Assembly (NCBI GenBank): GCA_963780715.1 | Contig: CAWADK010000012.1 | Coordinates: forward strand, 1 to 64,000 | Direction: 5' to 3' | Source: JALORV01 sp963780715 | GTDB taxonomy: Bacteria; Pseudomonadota; Gammaproteobacteria; Burkholderiales; Burkholderiaceae_F | Length of the DNA stretch: 64,000 bases | In this document: piece after piece, positions 11,071 to 18,779 of the stretch | Position numbering within the stretch: the stretch's first letter is position 1 | Layout: each line of letters begins with the position of its first letter | Position numbers and translations under genes: made by a program | Notes under the pieces: model-generated | What the model was told of the DNA's origin: nothing | Databases searched by the model: none | What the model saw: the letters and a program-made list of their open reading frames with translations, nothing else

Positions 11071-14000
11071 TCGGCTCCTGCACCGTGCGGTGCTGGCGGC
11101 ATGGCAGCGGGCTTCGCCCGCGAGAAACGGCCGCGCAGCCACGCCAGCGCGTCATCGACGTAGGTGAACACGACCGGCACCACGAGCAGGCTGAGGAAGG
11201 TCGACGTGATCAGGCCGCCGATGACGACGATCGCCATCGGCGCGCGGAAGCTCGGGTCGGTGCCGAGGCCGATCGCGACCGGCATCATGCCGGCGCCCAT
11301 CGCCACGGTCGTCATCACGATCGGGCGTGCGCGCTTGCGGCAGGCGTCGACGATCGCCTCCCAGCGCGACAGGCCGTGATCGCGCCGCGCGAGGATCACG
11401 TAATCGATCAGCAGGATCGAGTTCTTGGTCGCGATGCCCATCAGCATGATGAGCCCGATCATCGACGGCATCGACAGCGCCGATTGCGTGACGAAGAGCG
11501 CGAGGAACGCGCCCGGGATCGACAGCACGAGCGCAACGAGGATCGTCGCCGGCTGCACGAAGTCCTTGAAGAGCAGCACCAGCACGATGTAGATGCACAG
11601 CACGCCGGTCAGCATCGCGAGGCCGAAGCTGGCGAAGAGTTCATTCATCGCCTCCGCGTCACCGATCGTGGTCTGGATCACGCCCGGCGGCAGCTGCTGC
11701 AGGCTCGGCAGCGCGAGTGCCTGCTTCTCGACCTCGCCGAGCGGCTGGCCGTTCAGTTCGATCTCGAAGTTGATGTTGCGCAGCCGGTCGTAGCGGTCGA
11801 TCTCGGCCGGCCCGCCGTCGATCGACAACTGGGCAACGTTGCCGAGCATCACGGGGCCATTTTTCCCGGGTACCGGCAGGCGCTCGATGAGGCGCAGGTC
11901 CTGCCGCGCATCGGGCGGCAGCTTCACGACGATCGGGATCTGCCGCTGCGAGAGATTGAGCTTGGCGAGTCCCTGGTCGTAGTCGCCGGCGGTGGCGACG
12001 CGCAACGTGTCGGCAATCGCCACCGACGTCACGCCGAGATCGGCCGCCCGCGCAAAGTCCGGCCGCACGACGAGTTCGGGCCGCACCAGGCTCGCGCTGG
12101 TCGTCACGCCGCCGATGCCAGGAATCGTGCGCAGCTCGCGCTCGACCTTGCGGGCGTGCTCGGCGAGCACGGCGCCGTTTTCTCCCGCCAGCACCAGCAC
12201 ATACTTTTCCTGCGCGCCGGCGAGTCCGACGGTGATGCGGGCACCGGGCAGCTGCGTCAGCGCGGCGCGCAGTTCGCGTTCGATGGCCTGCTTGCTGGTG
12301 CCGCGCCGCTCGCCGCGCGGCGTCATGTTGATCGTCAGCGTGGCCTTGCGTGCCTCGGCGGCGCCACGCGGCTCGAACGGGTTGGAGCCCGCCGCGCCGC
12401 CACCGACCGCGGTGTAGACCAGCTTCACATGCGGGTTCTTCTCGACGATCACACGTGCCTGCTCGGCCGCGGCCAGCGTCTGCTTGAACGTGCTGCCCGG
12501 GGGCAGCGTGATGTAGACCTGCGTCTGCGACAGGTCGTCCGGCGGAATGAAGCCGGTCGGCAGCAGCGGCACCAGGGCGAACGAGCCGAAGAAGAAGGCC
12601 GCGGCGCCGAGCACGGTTGCCACGCGATGCTTCAGGCACCACTGCGCCCAGCGCAGGTAGATCTGCAGCCAGCGGGGTTCGCCATGATCCCTGGCCGGCT
12701 TGTGCAGGATGTAGGCGGCCATCATCGGCGTCAGCATGCGTGCCACGACGAGCGAGAAGAACACCGCGATCGCCGCCGTCCAGCCAAACTGCACGAAGAA
12801 CTTGCCCGGCACGCCGCTCATGAAGGCGGTCGGCAGGAACACGGCGATCAGCGTGAAGCTGGTCGCGATGACCGCGAGCCCGATCTCGTCGGCGGCTTCC
12901 ATCGCCGCCTGGAACGGCGTCTTGCCCATGCGCATGTGGCGCACGATGTTCTCGATCTCGACGATCGCGTCGTCGACGAGGATGCCGACCACCAGCGACA
13001 GGCTGAGCAATGTGATGACGTTCAGCGAGAAGCCCATCAGGTACATCGCGCCGAAGGTCGGCAGGATCGACAGCGGCAGCGCCGCCGCCGACACCAGCGT
13101 CGCGCGCCAGTCGCGCAGGAAGAGCCACACGACGAGCACCGCGAGCAACGCGCCCTCGATCAGCAGCCACATCGAACCGTCGAAGTTTTCCTGGACCGGA
13201 TCGACGAAGTTGAACGCCTCGGTGATGCGAATGTGCGGGTGCTCGGCCTGCAGCCTGGCCAGCTGTGCGCGCACGCCGTCGGCGACGTCGATCTCGCCGG
13301 CGCCGCGCGAGCGCGTGATCTCGAAGCCGACCACCGGCCGGCCATTGAGCAGCGCCGCCGAGCGCTGCTCGGCCACGGTGTCGCTCACGGTGGCGACCTG
13401 GTCGAGGCGGATGCGACGGCCGTCGGACAGCGCAATGTCCATGGCCGCGAGTTCGTAGGCCGATGACACCGTGCCGATCGTGCGCACCGACTGTTCGACG
13501 CCGCCGATGTCGGCGCGCCCTCCCGACGCTTCCTGCTGGATCTGCCGCAGCTGGCGCGAGATGTCCGCCGCCGAGGCGTTGAGCGCCAGCAGCCGGGCCG
13601 GATCGAGCTCGACGCGGATCTCGCGGTCGACACCGCCGACACGTGCGACCGCGCCCACTCCGCGCACCGCGAGCATGCTCTTGGTGACCGTGTTGTCGAC
13701 GAACCAGGACAGCGCTTCGTCGTCGAGGCGGTCCGACGCGACCGTATAGGTCAGGATCGGTGCGCCGGACAGGTTGACCTTCGAGATGATCGGGTCACGC
13801 AGATCGCCCGGCAGGTCGGAGCGGATGCGCGTCACGGCGTCGCGCACGTCGTCGACCGCCTCCTGCGTCGGCTTCTCCAGCCGGAACTCGACCGTGATCG
13901 TCACGGTGCCGTCCTGCACCTTCGTGTAGACGTGCTTGATTCCCTGCAGCGTCGCGATCGAGTTCTCGATCTTGCGCGCGACTTCGGTTTCCATCTGCGC

Positions 14001-14174
14001 CGGCGCGGCGCCGGGCAGCGATGCGACGACGGTCACCGTCGGCAGATCGATGTCCGGGAACTGCTGGATCTTCATCGCCTTGAAGCCGACGATGCCGATC
14101 AGCGTCAGCATCACGAACAGGAGGATTGCCGGGATCGGATTGCGGATCGACCACGAAGAAACGTTGATGGCCAT
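11067..14174 (-). CDS. RND-family multidrug efflux permease (AcrB/MexF-like)
   Basis: A full-length inner-membrane RND pump of 1,035 residues. The first helix is at about residues 12-32 (IPAILLFVMLTLIGIVGF). The large porter loop carries PGAAPAQMETEVARKIE near residue 55. The proton-relay motif GILVDDAIVEIENI lies near residue 400, and a second set of helices is in the C-terminal half. This HAE-1/HAE-2-type protein pairs with the lipoprotein adaptor just upstream. Gene order on the minus strand is tetR, adaptor, pump, hydrolase, with 8-bp spacing after the adaptor. No outer-membrane TolC-type channel is encoded here, so one must be supplied from elsewhere. Confidence 0.95.
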   Translation of the reverse strand: MAINVSSWSIRNPIPAILLFVMLTLIGIVGFKAMKIQQFPDIDLPTVTVVASLPGAAPAQMETEVARKIENSIATLQGIKHVYTKVQDGTVTITVEFRLEKPTQEAVDDVRDAVTRIRSDLPGDLRDPIISKVNLSGAPILTYTVASDRLDDEALSWFVDNTVTKSMLAVRGVGAVARVGGVDREIRVELDPARLLALNASAADISRQLRQIQQEASGGRADIGGVEQSVRTIGTVSSAYELAAMDIALSDGRRIRLDQVATVSDTVAEQRSAALLNGRPVVGFEITRSRGAGEIDVADGVRAQLARLQAEHPHIRITEAFNFVDPVQENFDGSMWLLIEGALLAVLVVWLFLRDWRATLVSAAALPLSILPTFGAMYLMGFSLNVITLLSLSLVVGILVDDAIVEIENIVRHMRMGKTPFQAAMEAADEIGLAVIATSFTLIAVFLPTAFMSGVPGKFFVQFGWTAAIAVFFSLVVARMLTPMMAAYILHKPARDHGEPRWLQIYLRWAQWCLKHRVATVLGAAAFFFGSFALVPLLPTGFIPPDDLSQTQVYITLPPGSTFKQTLAAAEQARVIVEKNPHVKLVYTAVGGGAAGSNPFEPRGAAEARKATLTINMTPRGERRGTSKQAIERELRAALTQLPGARITVGLAGAQEKYVLVLAGENGAVLAEHARKVERELRTIPGIGGVTTSASLVRPELVVRPDFARAADLGVTSVAIADTLRVATAGDYDQGLAKLNLSQRQIPIVVKLPPDARQDLRLIERLPVPGKNGPVMLGNVAQLSIDGGPAEIDRYDRLRNINFEIELNGQPLGEVEKQALALPSLQQLPPGVIQTTIGDAEAMNELFASFGLAMLTGVLCIYIVLVLLFKDFVQPATILVALVLSIPGAFLALFVTQSALSMPSMIGLIMLMGIATKNSILLIDYVILARRDHGLSRWEAIVDACRKRARPIVMTTVAMGAGMMPVAIGLGTDPSFRAPMAIVVIGGLITSTFLSLLVVPVVFTYVDDALAWLRGRFSRAKPAAMPPAPHGAGAE

Positions 14175-14182
14175 CGCAGTCT

Positions 14183-15337
14183 CTACTTCTGGGCCGACTT
14201 GACCGGCGCTGTCGCGGTCTCGACAACGCGGACGGTGTCGCCGTCGGCCAGGAAGCCGCCGCCGGTCTCGACCACGCGCACGGACGGAGGCAGTCCGGCA
14301 ACGATCTCGATACGGTCACCGAGTCGCCGGCCGACTTCGACCTTGGACTGCACGACCTTGTTGTCGGCGCTGACGAGGAATACGTACGCGAAGCCATCGC
14401 GCAGGACCACGGCGCTCTGCGGCAGGGTCAGTGCGCCGCCGCGACCCAGCTCGAACTCGCCGCGGGCAAACGTGCCGGCGCGCAAGGCGCTGCTGGCCGG
14501 GAGATCGACGTACACGATGCCGTTGCGCGTCGCCGGGTCGACCGCCGGCGCGACTGCTCGCACGGTGCCGTCGACTTTGTCGCCGTTGGCTGTGGTGAGC
14601 GTGGCCCGCATTCCTGGTGCAAGTCTGGTGAGCTCGGTGCCGGTCACTTCGGCGCGCCACTCGAGACGGCCGCCGCGAATCAGCCGGAACAGTTCCTGGT
14701 TCGGCTGCGTCAGCGAACCGACGGTGGCGGTGCGGGCGGAAATCACGCCATCGTCGGGCGCGACGATCCGCGCCTGCGCCAGCCGCACTTCCTCGGCCTG
14801 CACGCGCGCCCGCGCGGCAGCCAGGCGCGCTGCTGTGGTCTGTTCTGCGGTCAGGACCTGGATCGTCGCCTGCGAACTGATGAAGCCCTGCGACTGCAGC
14901 TGCTTCGAACGTTCCGCGTTGGCCTTCGCCTCGGCGAGTGCGGCCTCGGCCTCGGTCACCGACGCGCGTGCCTGCGCGAGGTCGGCCATCACCGCGTCGG
15001 TCGCGATCTTCGCGAGCGGCTGACCGCGCTTGACGGTGTCGCCCACGTTGACCAGCACCTCGGTCAGGCGCAGCCCGGACAGCTCGGCGCCGATGACGGC
15101 CTCCTGCCACGCGACGATGTTGCCGTTGGCGGCCAGCGTCTGCGGCCACTCGATGCGTTCGGGTGTGGCCAGCGCCACTGTGAGCGCAGGGCGGGCAGCG
15201 GCGGCCTTGGCGTCGGCCTTAACGCCGACGTCGGCGTCCTTGCCGCAGCCGATGACGAGCAACGAGGCGGCAAGCACCGCGCCGGTCGCGGCGGGAGCGA
15301 GCGCACGGCGAACGGTGCGCAGGATCGTCGGATTCAT
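14183..15337 (-). CDS. Efflux RND transporter periplasmic adaptor (HlyD/AcrA family lipoprotein)
   Basis: Membrane-fusion protein of 384 residues. It has a lipobox signal (ASLLVIGCG), then a lipoyl/barrel-sandwich segment (AVIGAELSGLRLTEVLVNVGDTVKRGQPL). An alpha-helical hairpin rich in Ala/Glu (about residues 115-190) and a beta-barrel (NQELFRLIRGGRLEWRAEV) follow. The ATG overlaps the stop of the upstream tetR gene by 4 bp, so regulator, adaptor and pump are translated as one unit. Confidence 0.93.
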   Translation of the reverse strand: MNPTILRTVRRALAPAATGAVLAASLLVIGCGKDADVGVKADAKAAAARPALTVALATPERIEWPQTLAANGNIVAWQEAVIGAELSGLRLTEVLVNVGDTVKRGQPLAKIATDAVMADLAQARASVTEAEAALAEAKANAERSKQLQSQGFISSQATIQVLTAEQTTAARLAAARARVQAEEVRLAQARIVAPDDGVISARTATVGSLTQPNQELFRLIRGGRLEWRAEVTGTELTRLAPGMRATLTTANGDKVDGTVRAVAPAVDPATRNGIVYVDLPASSALRAGTFARGEFELGRGGALTLPQSAVVLRDGFAYVFLVSADNKVVQSKVEVGRRLGDRIEIVAGLPPSVRVVETGGGFLADGDTVRVVETATAPVKSAQK

Positions 15338-16032
15338 CGGGAGGATCGCTCCGTGGCTGGCGTGATTCGGCGCCGTCCGATTTCGTGGTCGAGCAGCGCA
15401 CGGCTGTAGCCGACGAGGCGATCAAGGATCAACTTCTTCGCCTGCGGCCGGTTGAGCACGTCGGGCGCGAGCATCTTCATGAAGTCGCGGGACATGCAGT
15501 AGTCATGGGCCATCGCGACCAGCGCGAAGGCAAGCTGGTGGATGTCGGCATCGGCCCGCTTCAGCCCGCAGTGGCGCGCGATCACGTTCGCCAGTGCGTT
15601 GTGGGCCGGCACGACGATCTGCTCGATGACTTCCTGGAACACCTTCGAGGGATCGATCATCTCGCGCAGATGCACGCGCATCACCTGGGCGTCGAGCCCG
15701 TCGCCGCACTGATCGGACCGCGCGAGGTCGCCGAGGAACGGACCGAGAAACATCCGCATTGACTCTTCGAAGCTCAATGCCGGGTCGTCGAAGCGGCCGA
15801 AGGCGTCGGCCATCTCGGTGATCGGCCGCATCAGCACCGCGCGATACAGGCCTTCCTTGTCACCGAAGTAGTAGTGGATCGCGGCGACGTTGGCGCCGGC
15901 AGCCTCGCAGATCTCGCGCGTCGTGGCGGCCGCATAGCCCTTGGCCGCGAAGATCCGGGTTGCGGCCGCGATCAGGTGTTCGCGCGCCAGCACGCCGCGA
16001 TCGACGGCCCGCTCGGCGTTCGTCTCAGGCAA
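15334..16032 (-). CDS. TetR-family transcriptional regulator (CerR/CecR-like, DUF1956 C-terminal domain)
   Basis: A repressor of 232 residues. The N-terminal TetR helix-turn-helix is clear: IFAAKGYAAATTREICEAAGANVAAIHYYFGDKEGLYRAV (about residues 28-67). The C-terminal ligand domain, with LARSDQCGDGL and LREMIDPSKVFQEVI, matches the DUF1956 subgroup that includes CecR/YbiH. It is the first gene of the efflux operon, and a 16-bp palindrome lies about 88 bp upstream. Autoregulation plus control of the pump is therefore likely (inference). Confidence 0.9.
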   Translation of the reverse strand: MPETNAERAVDRGVLAREHLIAAATRIFAAKGYAAATTREICEAAGANVAAIHYYFGDKEGLYRAVLMRPITEMADAFGRFDDPALSFEESMRMFLGPFLGDLARSDQCGDGLDAQVMRVHLREMIDPSKVFQEVIEQIVVPAHNALANVIARHCGLKRADADIHQLAFALVAMAHDYCMSRDFMKMLAPDVLNRPQAKKLILDRLVGYSRALLDHEIGRRRITPATERSSR

Positions 16033-16119
16033 ACGGGCCGGGCCGGACTCTCGGGGCGATCAGTGGACCGAGGGGAAGATTGGTTGCGGTATTCATCGTG
16101 CGGCGCAATATAGCACATG

Positions 16120-16135
16120 AATCAAGCGTTTGATT
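16120..16135. promoter_or_regulatory. Palindromic operator candidate for the TetR regulator
   Basis: AATCAA (16120-16125), a GCGT core, and TTGATT (16130-16135) form a near-perfect palindrome upstream of tetR. On the minus strand a TATATT -10-like hexamer lies just downstream (16107-16112), so a bound repressor would sit in the promoter. It is A/T-rich compared with its surroundings. Binding by the neighbouring TetR protein is inferred. Confidence 0.6.
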
Positions 16136-16437
16136 GAAAAGTAGACTGACTGGTAACTATGTAGAACGCATGGTTTTTCGCAGACTGCCGCTCGGTCCGG
16201 GGCGTCGCGCGGCGGAGCCTGGCGATGCGTCAGGTGCACCGTGCCTTTGGACGCGGGGCGGACACGATGCCGGCACAGTTGGAAGCGCGATGGCGCCGTG
16301 GGAACCGCGCTGCGCGGCGGGAGACGGCGGGCGCGCGTCCTCCGCAACGACGCAAGCGACCGCTCTGGCAATTCAGGCGCGGCTGGATGCTGCCCCGGCC
16401 GCTGGGCGAGGACCGCAGCGCGCGGATCTCGACGCGG
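16136..16437. other. 302-bp intergenic region without a recognisable gene
   Basis: It lies between the tetR promoter region and the convergent end of the small secreted-protein gene. Short open frames exist on the plus strand, but they have Arg/Pro/Ala-rich compositions typical of non-coding GC-rich DNA and lack convincing ribosome sites. I see no repeat, terminator or RNA gene. Confidence 0.5.
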
Positions 16438-16785
16438 CTACTTGACCGGCCAGATATTGCCCGCGCTCAGCTTGTTGTTGGTCCCATCGGGTTCGAGGAA
16501 ATTGACCTGGACCTTGTCGCCACTGTTGAGTTTCGAGAGGTCGTAGACACCGTCGGGGACATAGACATCCGCGGTCGAGCCATCCGCAGCACGCAGGCGC
16601 AGTGACTGTGCGTAGCTGTCTACCGAAACCACTACGTACACGGCCGGAGGCTGGCCCTGGTTTACTCCGCCCTGGTTGCGAAAGCCGGGGCGGTCGCCAA
16701 CGCCGCCGACGCGCTGCGCTTCCACCGCTGTCCCGAAGACAAGCACAAGTACAGCCAGAAATGAGACGAGCAGTCGAGTGTTCAT
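16438..16785 (-). CDS. Small secreted protein of unknown function
   Basis: 115 residues. The start at ATG 16785 is supported by a GGAGG 7 bp upstream. The N-terminus MNTRLLVSFLAVLVLVFGTAVEAQ is a typical Sec signal peptide with cleavage after AEA or AQ. The mature part has a Gly/Asn-rich linker (GGVGDRPGFRNQGGVNQG), then a compact beta-rich domain (VYVVVSVDSYAQSLRLRAADG, then LNSGDKVQVNFLEPDG). That pattern resembles small OB/SH3-like periplasmic domains. No homologue is recognised, and it stands alone between the efflux operon and a TPR protein. Confidence 0.75.
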   Translation of the reverse strand: MNTRLLVSFLAVLVLVFGTAVEAQRVGGVGDRPGFRNQGGVNQGQPPAVYVVVSVDSYAQSLRLRAADGSTADVYVPDGVYDLSKLNSGDKVQVNFLEPDGTNNKLSAGNIWPVK

Positions 16786-17019
16786 GGTTTCCTCCAGCGT
16801 GTCCCGGTCATAGGGCGACGGCCACGATCGAACAGAGCTCAATTTAGCGGACATCCTGCGGTTAAAGCACCGGGATCCGTGCCGTTGATCCGATCGACCG
16901 GGCGGCTGCGGGCGCCGCTGCATGGGTCACGCGATTTCTTGAGCAATCGCACCGCAGCGAGGTTGGAGTGGCAACTCCTGCGGGCGCATCGGGCCCGCAG
17001 GAGCCACGTCGGCGGCCGA

Positions 17020-18366
17020 CTACGCCGCGGCGCGCAGGGCCGCAGCGTCGGCGCGGGCGGCCAGGCGCGCGCTCCAGGCCGTCGGCTTGTGCACCAGGCG
17101 CTCGGCAAGGAGATGCCGCGCGCGTCCGGCGTCACCGGCACGGATGGCGGCCGCGATCAGTGTCAGCGTCAGCAGGTCGCGTTGCGCGTGGCTGCCGCCG
17201 AAGCGATGCGCGATGTCCCGCACCGGGTCGATGCGGTCGATCGCTTGCGCGGGTCGTCCCTGCGCGTAGGCGAGCATGCCTTCCGCCAGAGGCAGTCCGA
17301 TGTCGAGCGCCATCGCCTGGTTGTCGCCGGTGCCGCTGGCGGCGGTGGTGCGCAATTCCTCCAGGATGCGATCGCAGTCGGCCGCGCGGCGCGTGGCGGC
17401 GAAGCTCATCATCGCGTGCAGGTCATTGAAGGCGTAGAACCCGCGTTCTTCGCTGGCCTTGCCGTGCCAGCGATCGGCCACCCGTTCGAAACGGTCGCCC
17501 ACGTTCACGCCTTCGAGCTGCAGGCGCCACAGCAACGCGGTGCAGTCGATGAGCACGAGCACCGCGTCCGCCTGCGGCCCATCGATCTTGCGGTCGTACA
17601 GGTCCAGCGCCGCATCGAACTCGCCACGGTCCATGTGGAACAGCGCAAGGTGCCACCAGTTGTGCGGGGCGAATGCGTTGTCACTGGTGGCCCAGTCGGC
17701 CTCACGTGTCGTCAGCCAGGCGATGCCCTCGTCGATGCGGCCCTGCATTTCCATGACGTGCGCAACGGCGTGCACCGCCCAGCCATCGGTCGGCAGCATG
17801 TCCAGCGCGCGACGGCCGGTCGCTTCCGCTTCGGCGTACTGATTGCACTCTTCCAGGCCGAAGGCGTGCATGCCAAGGACGTACGAGTAGCCCGGCACCG
17901 AGTCGTCCCAGGCCGGCAGCACGCGCGAGACGCGGTTGCGCAGGTTGAGCGCGTCGCCGCGCAGGAAGTCGAACAGGTGCGCTGTCTGCAGCGCGAGCGC
18001 GTCGCGCGGCCATTCACGCAACACCGCGTCGAAGCTGCGGCCGGCGGCGTGCCACTCGCCGTTGACGAGTTGCCGGCCGGCGACGATGAGGGCGCGCTCG
18101 CGCGGATTGGCGCGGGCGAAGAATGACGCCGCGCGCGCCATCGCTGCCTGGGCTGCCGGAAGATGACGGCCCTCCGCGGTCGAAGCGAGGACGAACGCCC
18201 TGAACAGGTGGCCGAGCACGAACGCCTCGTCCTCTGCCAGGGCGGCGTCGATGGTGGCGATCGGGTCGCCGCGGTAGGCGTGGAACTGGGTGAGGGCTGT
18301 CTCGAAGTGAGCCAGCGCAACGGCGCTGGTGGTGGAAACGGACAGTCCGCGGTGGTCTTGAAGCAT
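17020..18366 (-). CDS. Tetratricopeptide protein of the TTC38 family
   Basis: 448 residues from ATG 18366, preceded by AAGGAGATACCG. The opening (GLSVSTTSAVALAHFETAL, then a conserved GDPIATIDAALAEDEAFVLGH) and the segment GWAVHAVAHVMEMQGRIDEG with NWWHLALFHMDRGEFDAAL are typical of TTC38-type helical-repeat proteins. The biochemical role of this family is unknown. It lies 56 bp downstream of a mini membrane-protein gene and opposite a large winged-helix regulator, which suggests a small regulated unit. Confidence 0.85.
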   Translation of the reverse strand: MLQDHRGLSVSTTSAVALAHFETALTQFHAYRGDPIATIDAALAEDEAFVLGHLFRAFVLASTAEGRHLPAAQAAMARAASFFARANPRERALIVAGRQLVNGEWHAAGRSFDAVLREWPRDALALQTAHLFDFLRGDALNLRNRVSRVLPAWDDSVPGYSYVLGMHAFGLEECNQYAEAEATGRRALDMLPTDGWAVHAVAHVMEMQGRIDEGIAWLTTREADWATSDNAFAPHNWWHLALFHMDRGEFDAALDLYDRKIDGPQADAVLVLIDCTALLWRLQLEGVNVGDRFERVADRWHGKASEERGFYAFNDLHAMMSFAATRRAADCDRILEELRTTAASGTGDNQAMALDIGLPLAEGMLAYAQGRPAQAIDRIDPVRDIAHRFGGSHAQRDLLTLTLIAAAIRAGDAGRARHLLAERLVHKPTAWSARLAARADAAALRAAA

Positions 18367-18422
18367 CGGTATCTCCTTGGGTGAGGTGAGGGTAACTTGA
18401 AAGCAGTGGGGTCTGCGGGAAA

Positions 18423-18641
18423 TCACGAGGCCGTCGGTGCGGCCAGCGTCGCGCGCGGGTTACCGCACCGGAACGCATCGTTGGCTCGCACCAGCGCCGA
18501 CGCCTGCTGCTGACGCGAGTAGTGCAGCGCCATCGCATCGATCGTTCCGACGGCGCCGAACGACGCAAGCAGCGCGGCCAGGATGCCGGCACCGCGAACG
18601 AGCGGTGTCGGTTGCAGCGAGTAGGGAACAGGGCGGTTCAT
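18423..18641 (-). CDS. Small single-pass membrane protein (72 aa)
   Basis: Starts at ATG 18641 with GGAGG 7 bp upstream. One hydrophobic helix is seen (about residues 16-36, GAGILAALLASFGAVGTIDAM), followed by a charged tail with QQQASALVRANDAF. No family is recognised. The ribosome site and the position at the head of the TTC38 gene support it as real. It is divergent from the winged-helix regulator, with 138 bp between the two starts. Confidence 0.65.
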   Translation of the reverse strand: MNRPVPYSLQPTPLVRGAGILAALLASFGAVGTIDAMALHYSRQQQASALVRANDAFRCGNPRATLAAPTAS

Positions 18642-18779
18642 CGTGGCCTCCGTAGGGGTCGAGTGCTGGAGGCCGCATCATTGTCGGAACGGCGCTTCAG
18701 GTCCTTGGCGCAACCTGAAACGTTCTGAAAGGCTGGCCGCGCATTAAGCTCGGGGCCTCGACCCAGGCGCTCGACATTC

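Noticed and set aside
10953..13466. Very long open frame (over 800 codons) antisense to the RND pump gene
   Set aside because: Its translation is rich in Arg, His, Asp and Gln with no domain pattern; the opposite strand encodes a complete RND pump. It is a shadow frame of GC-rich coding DNA.
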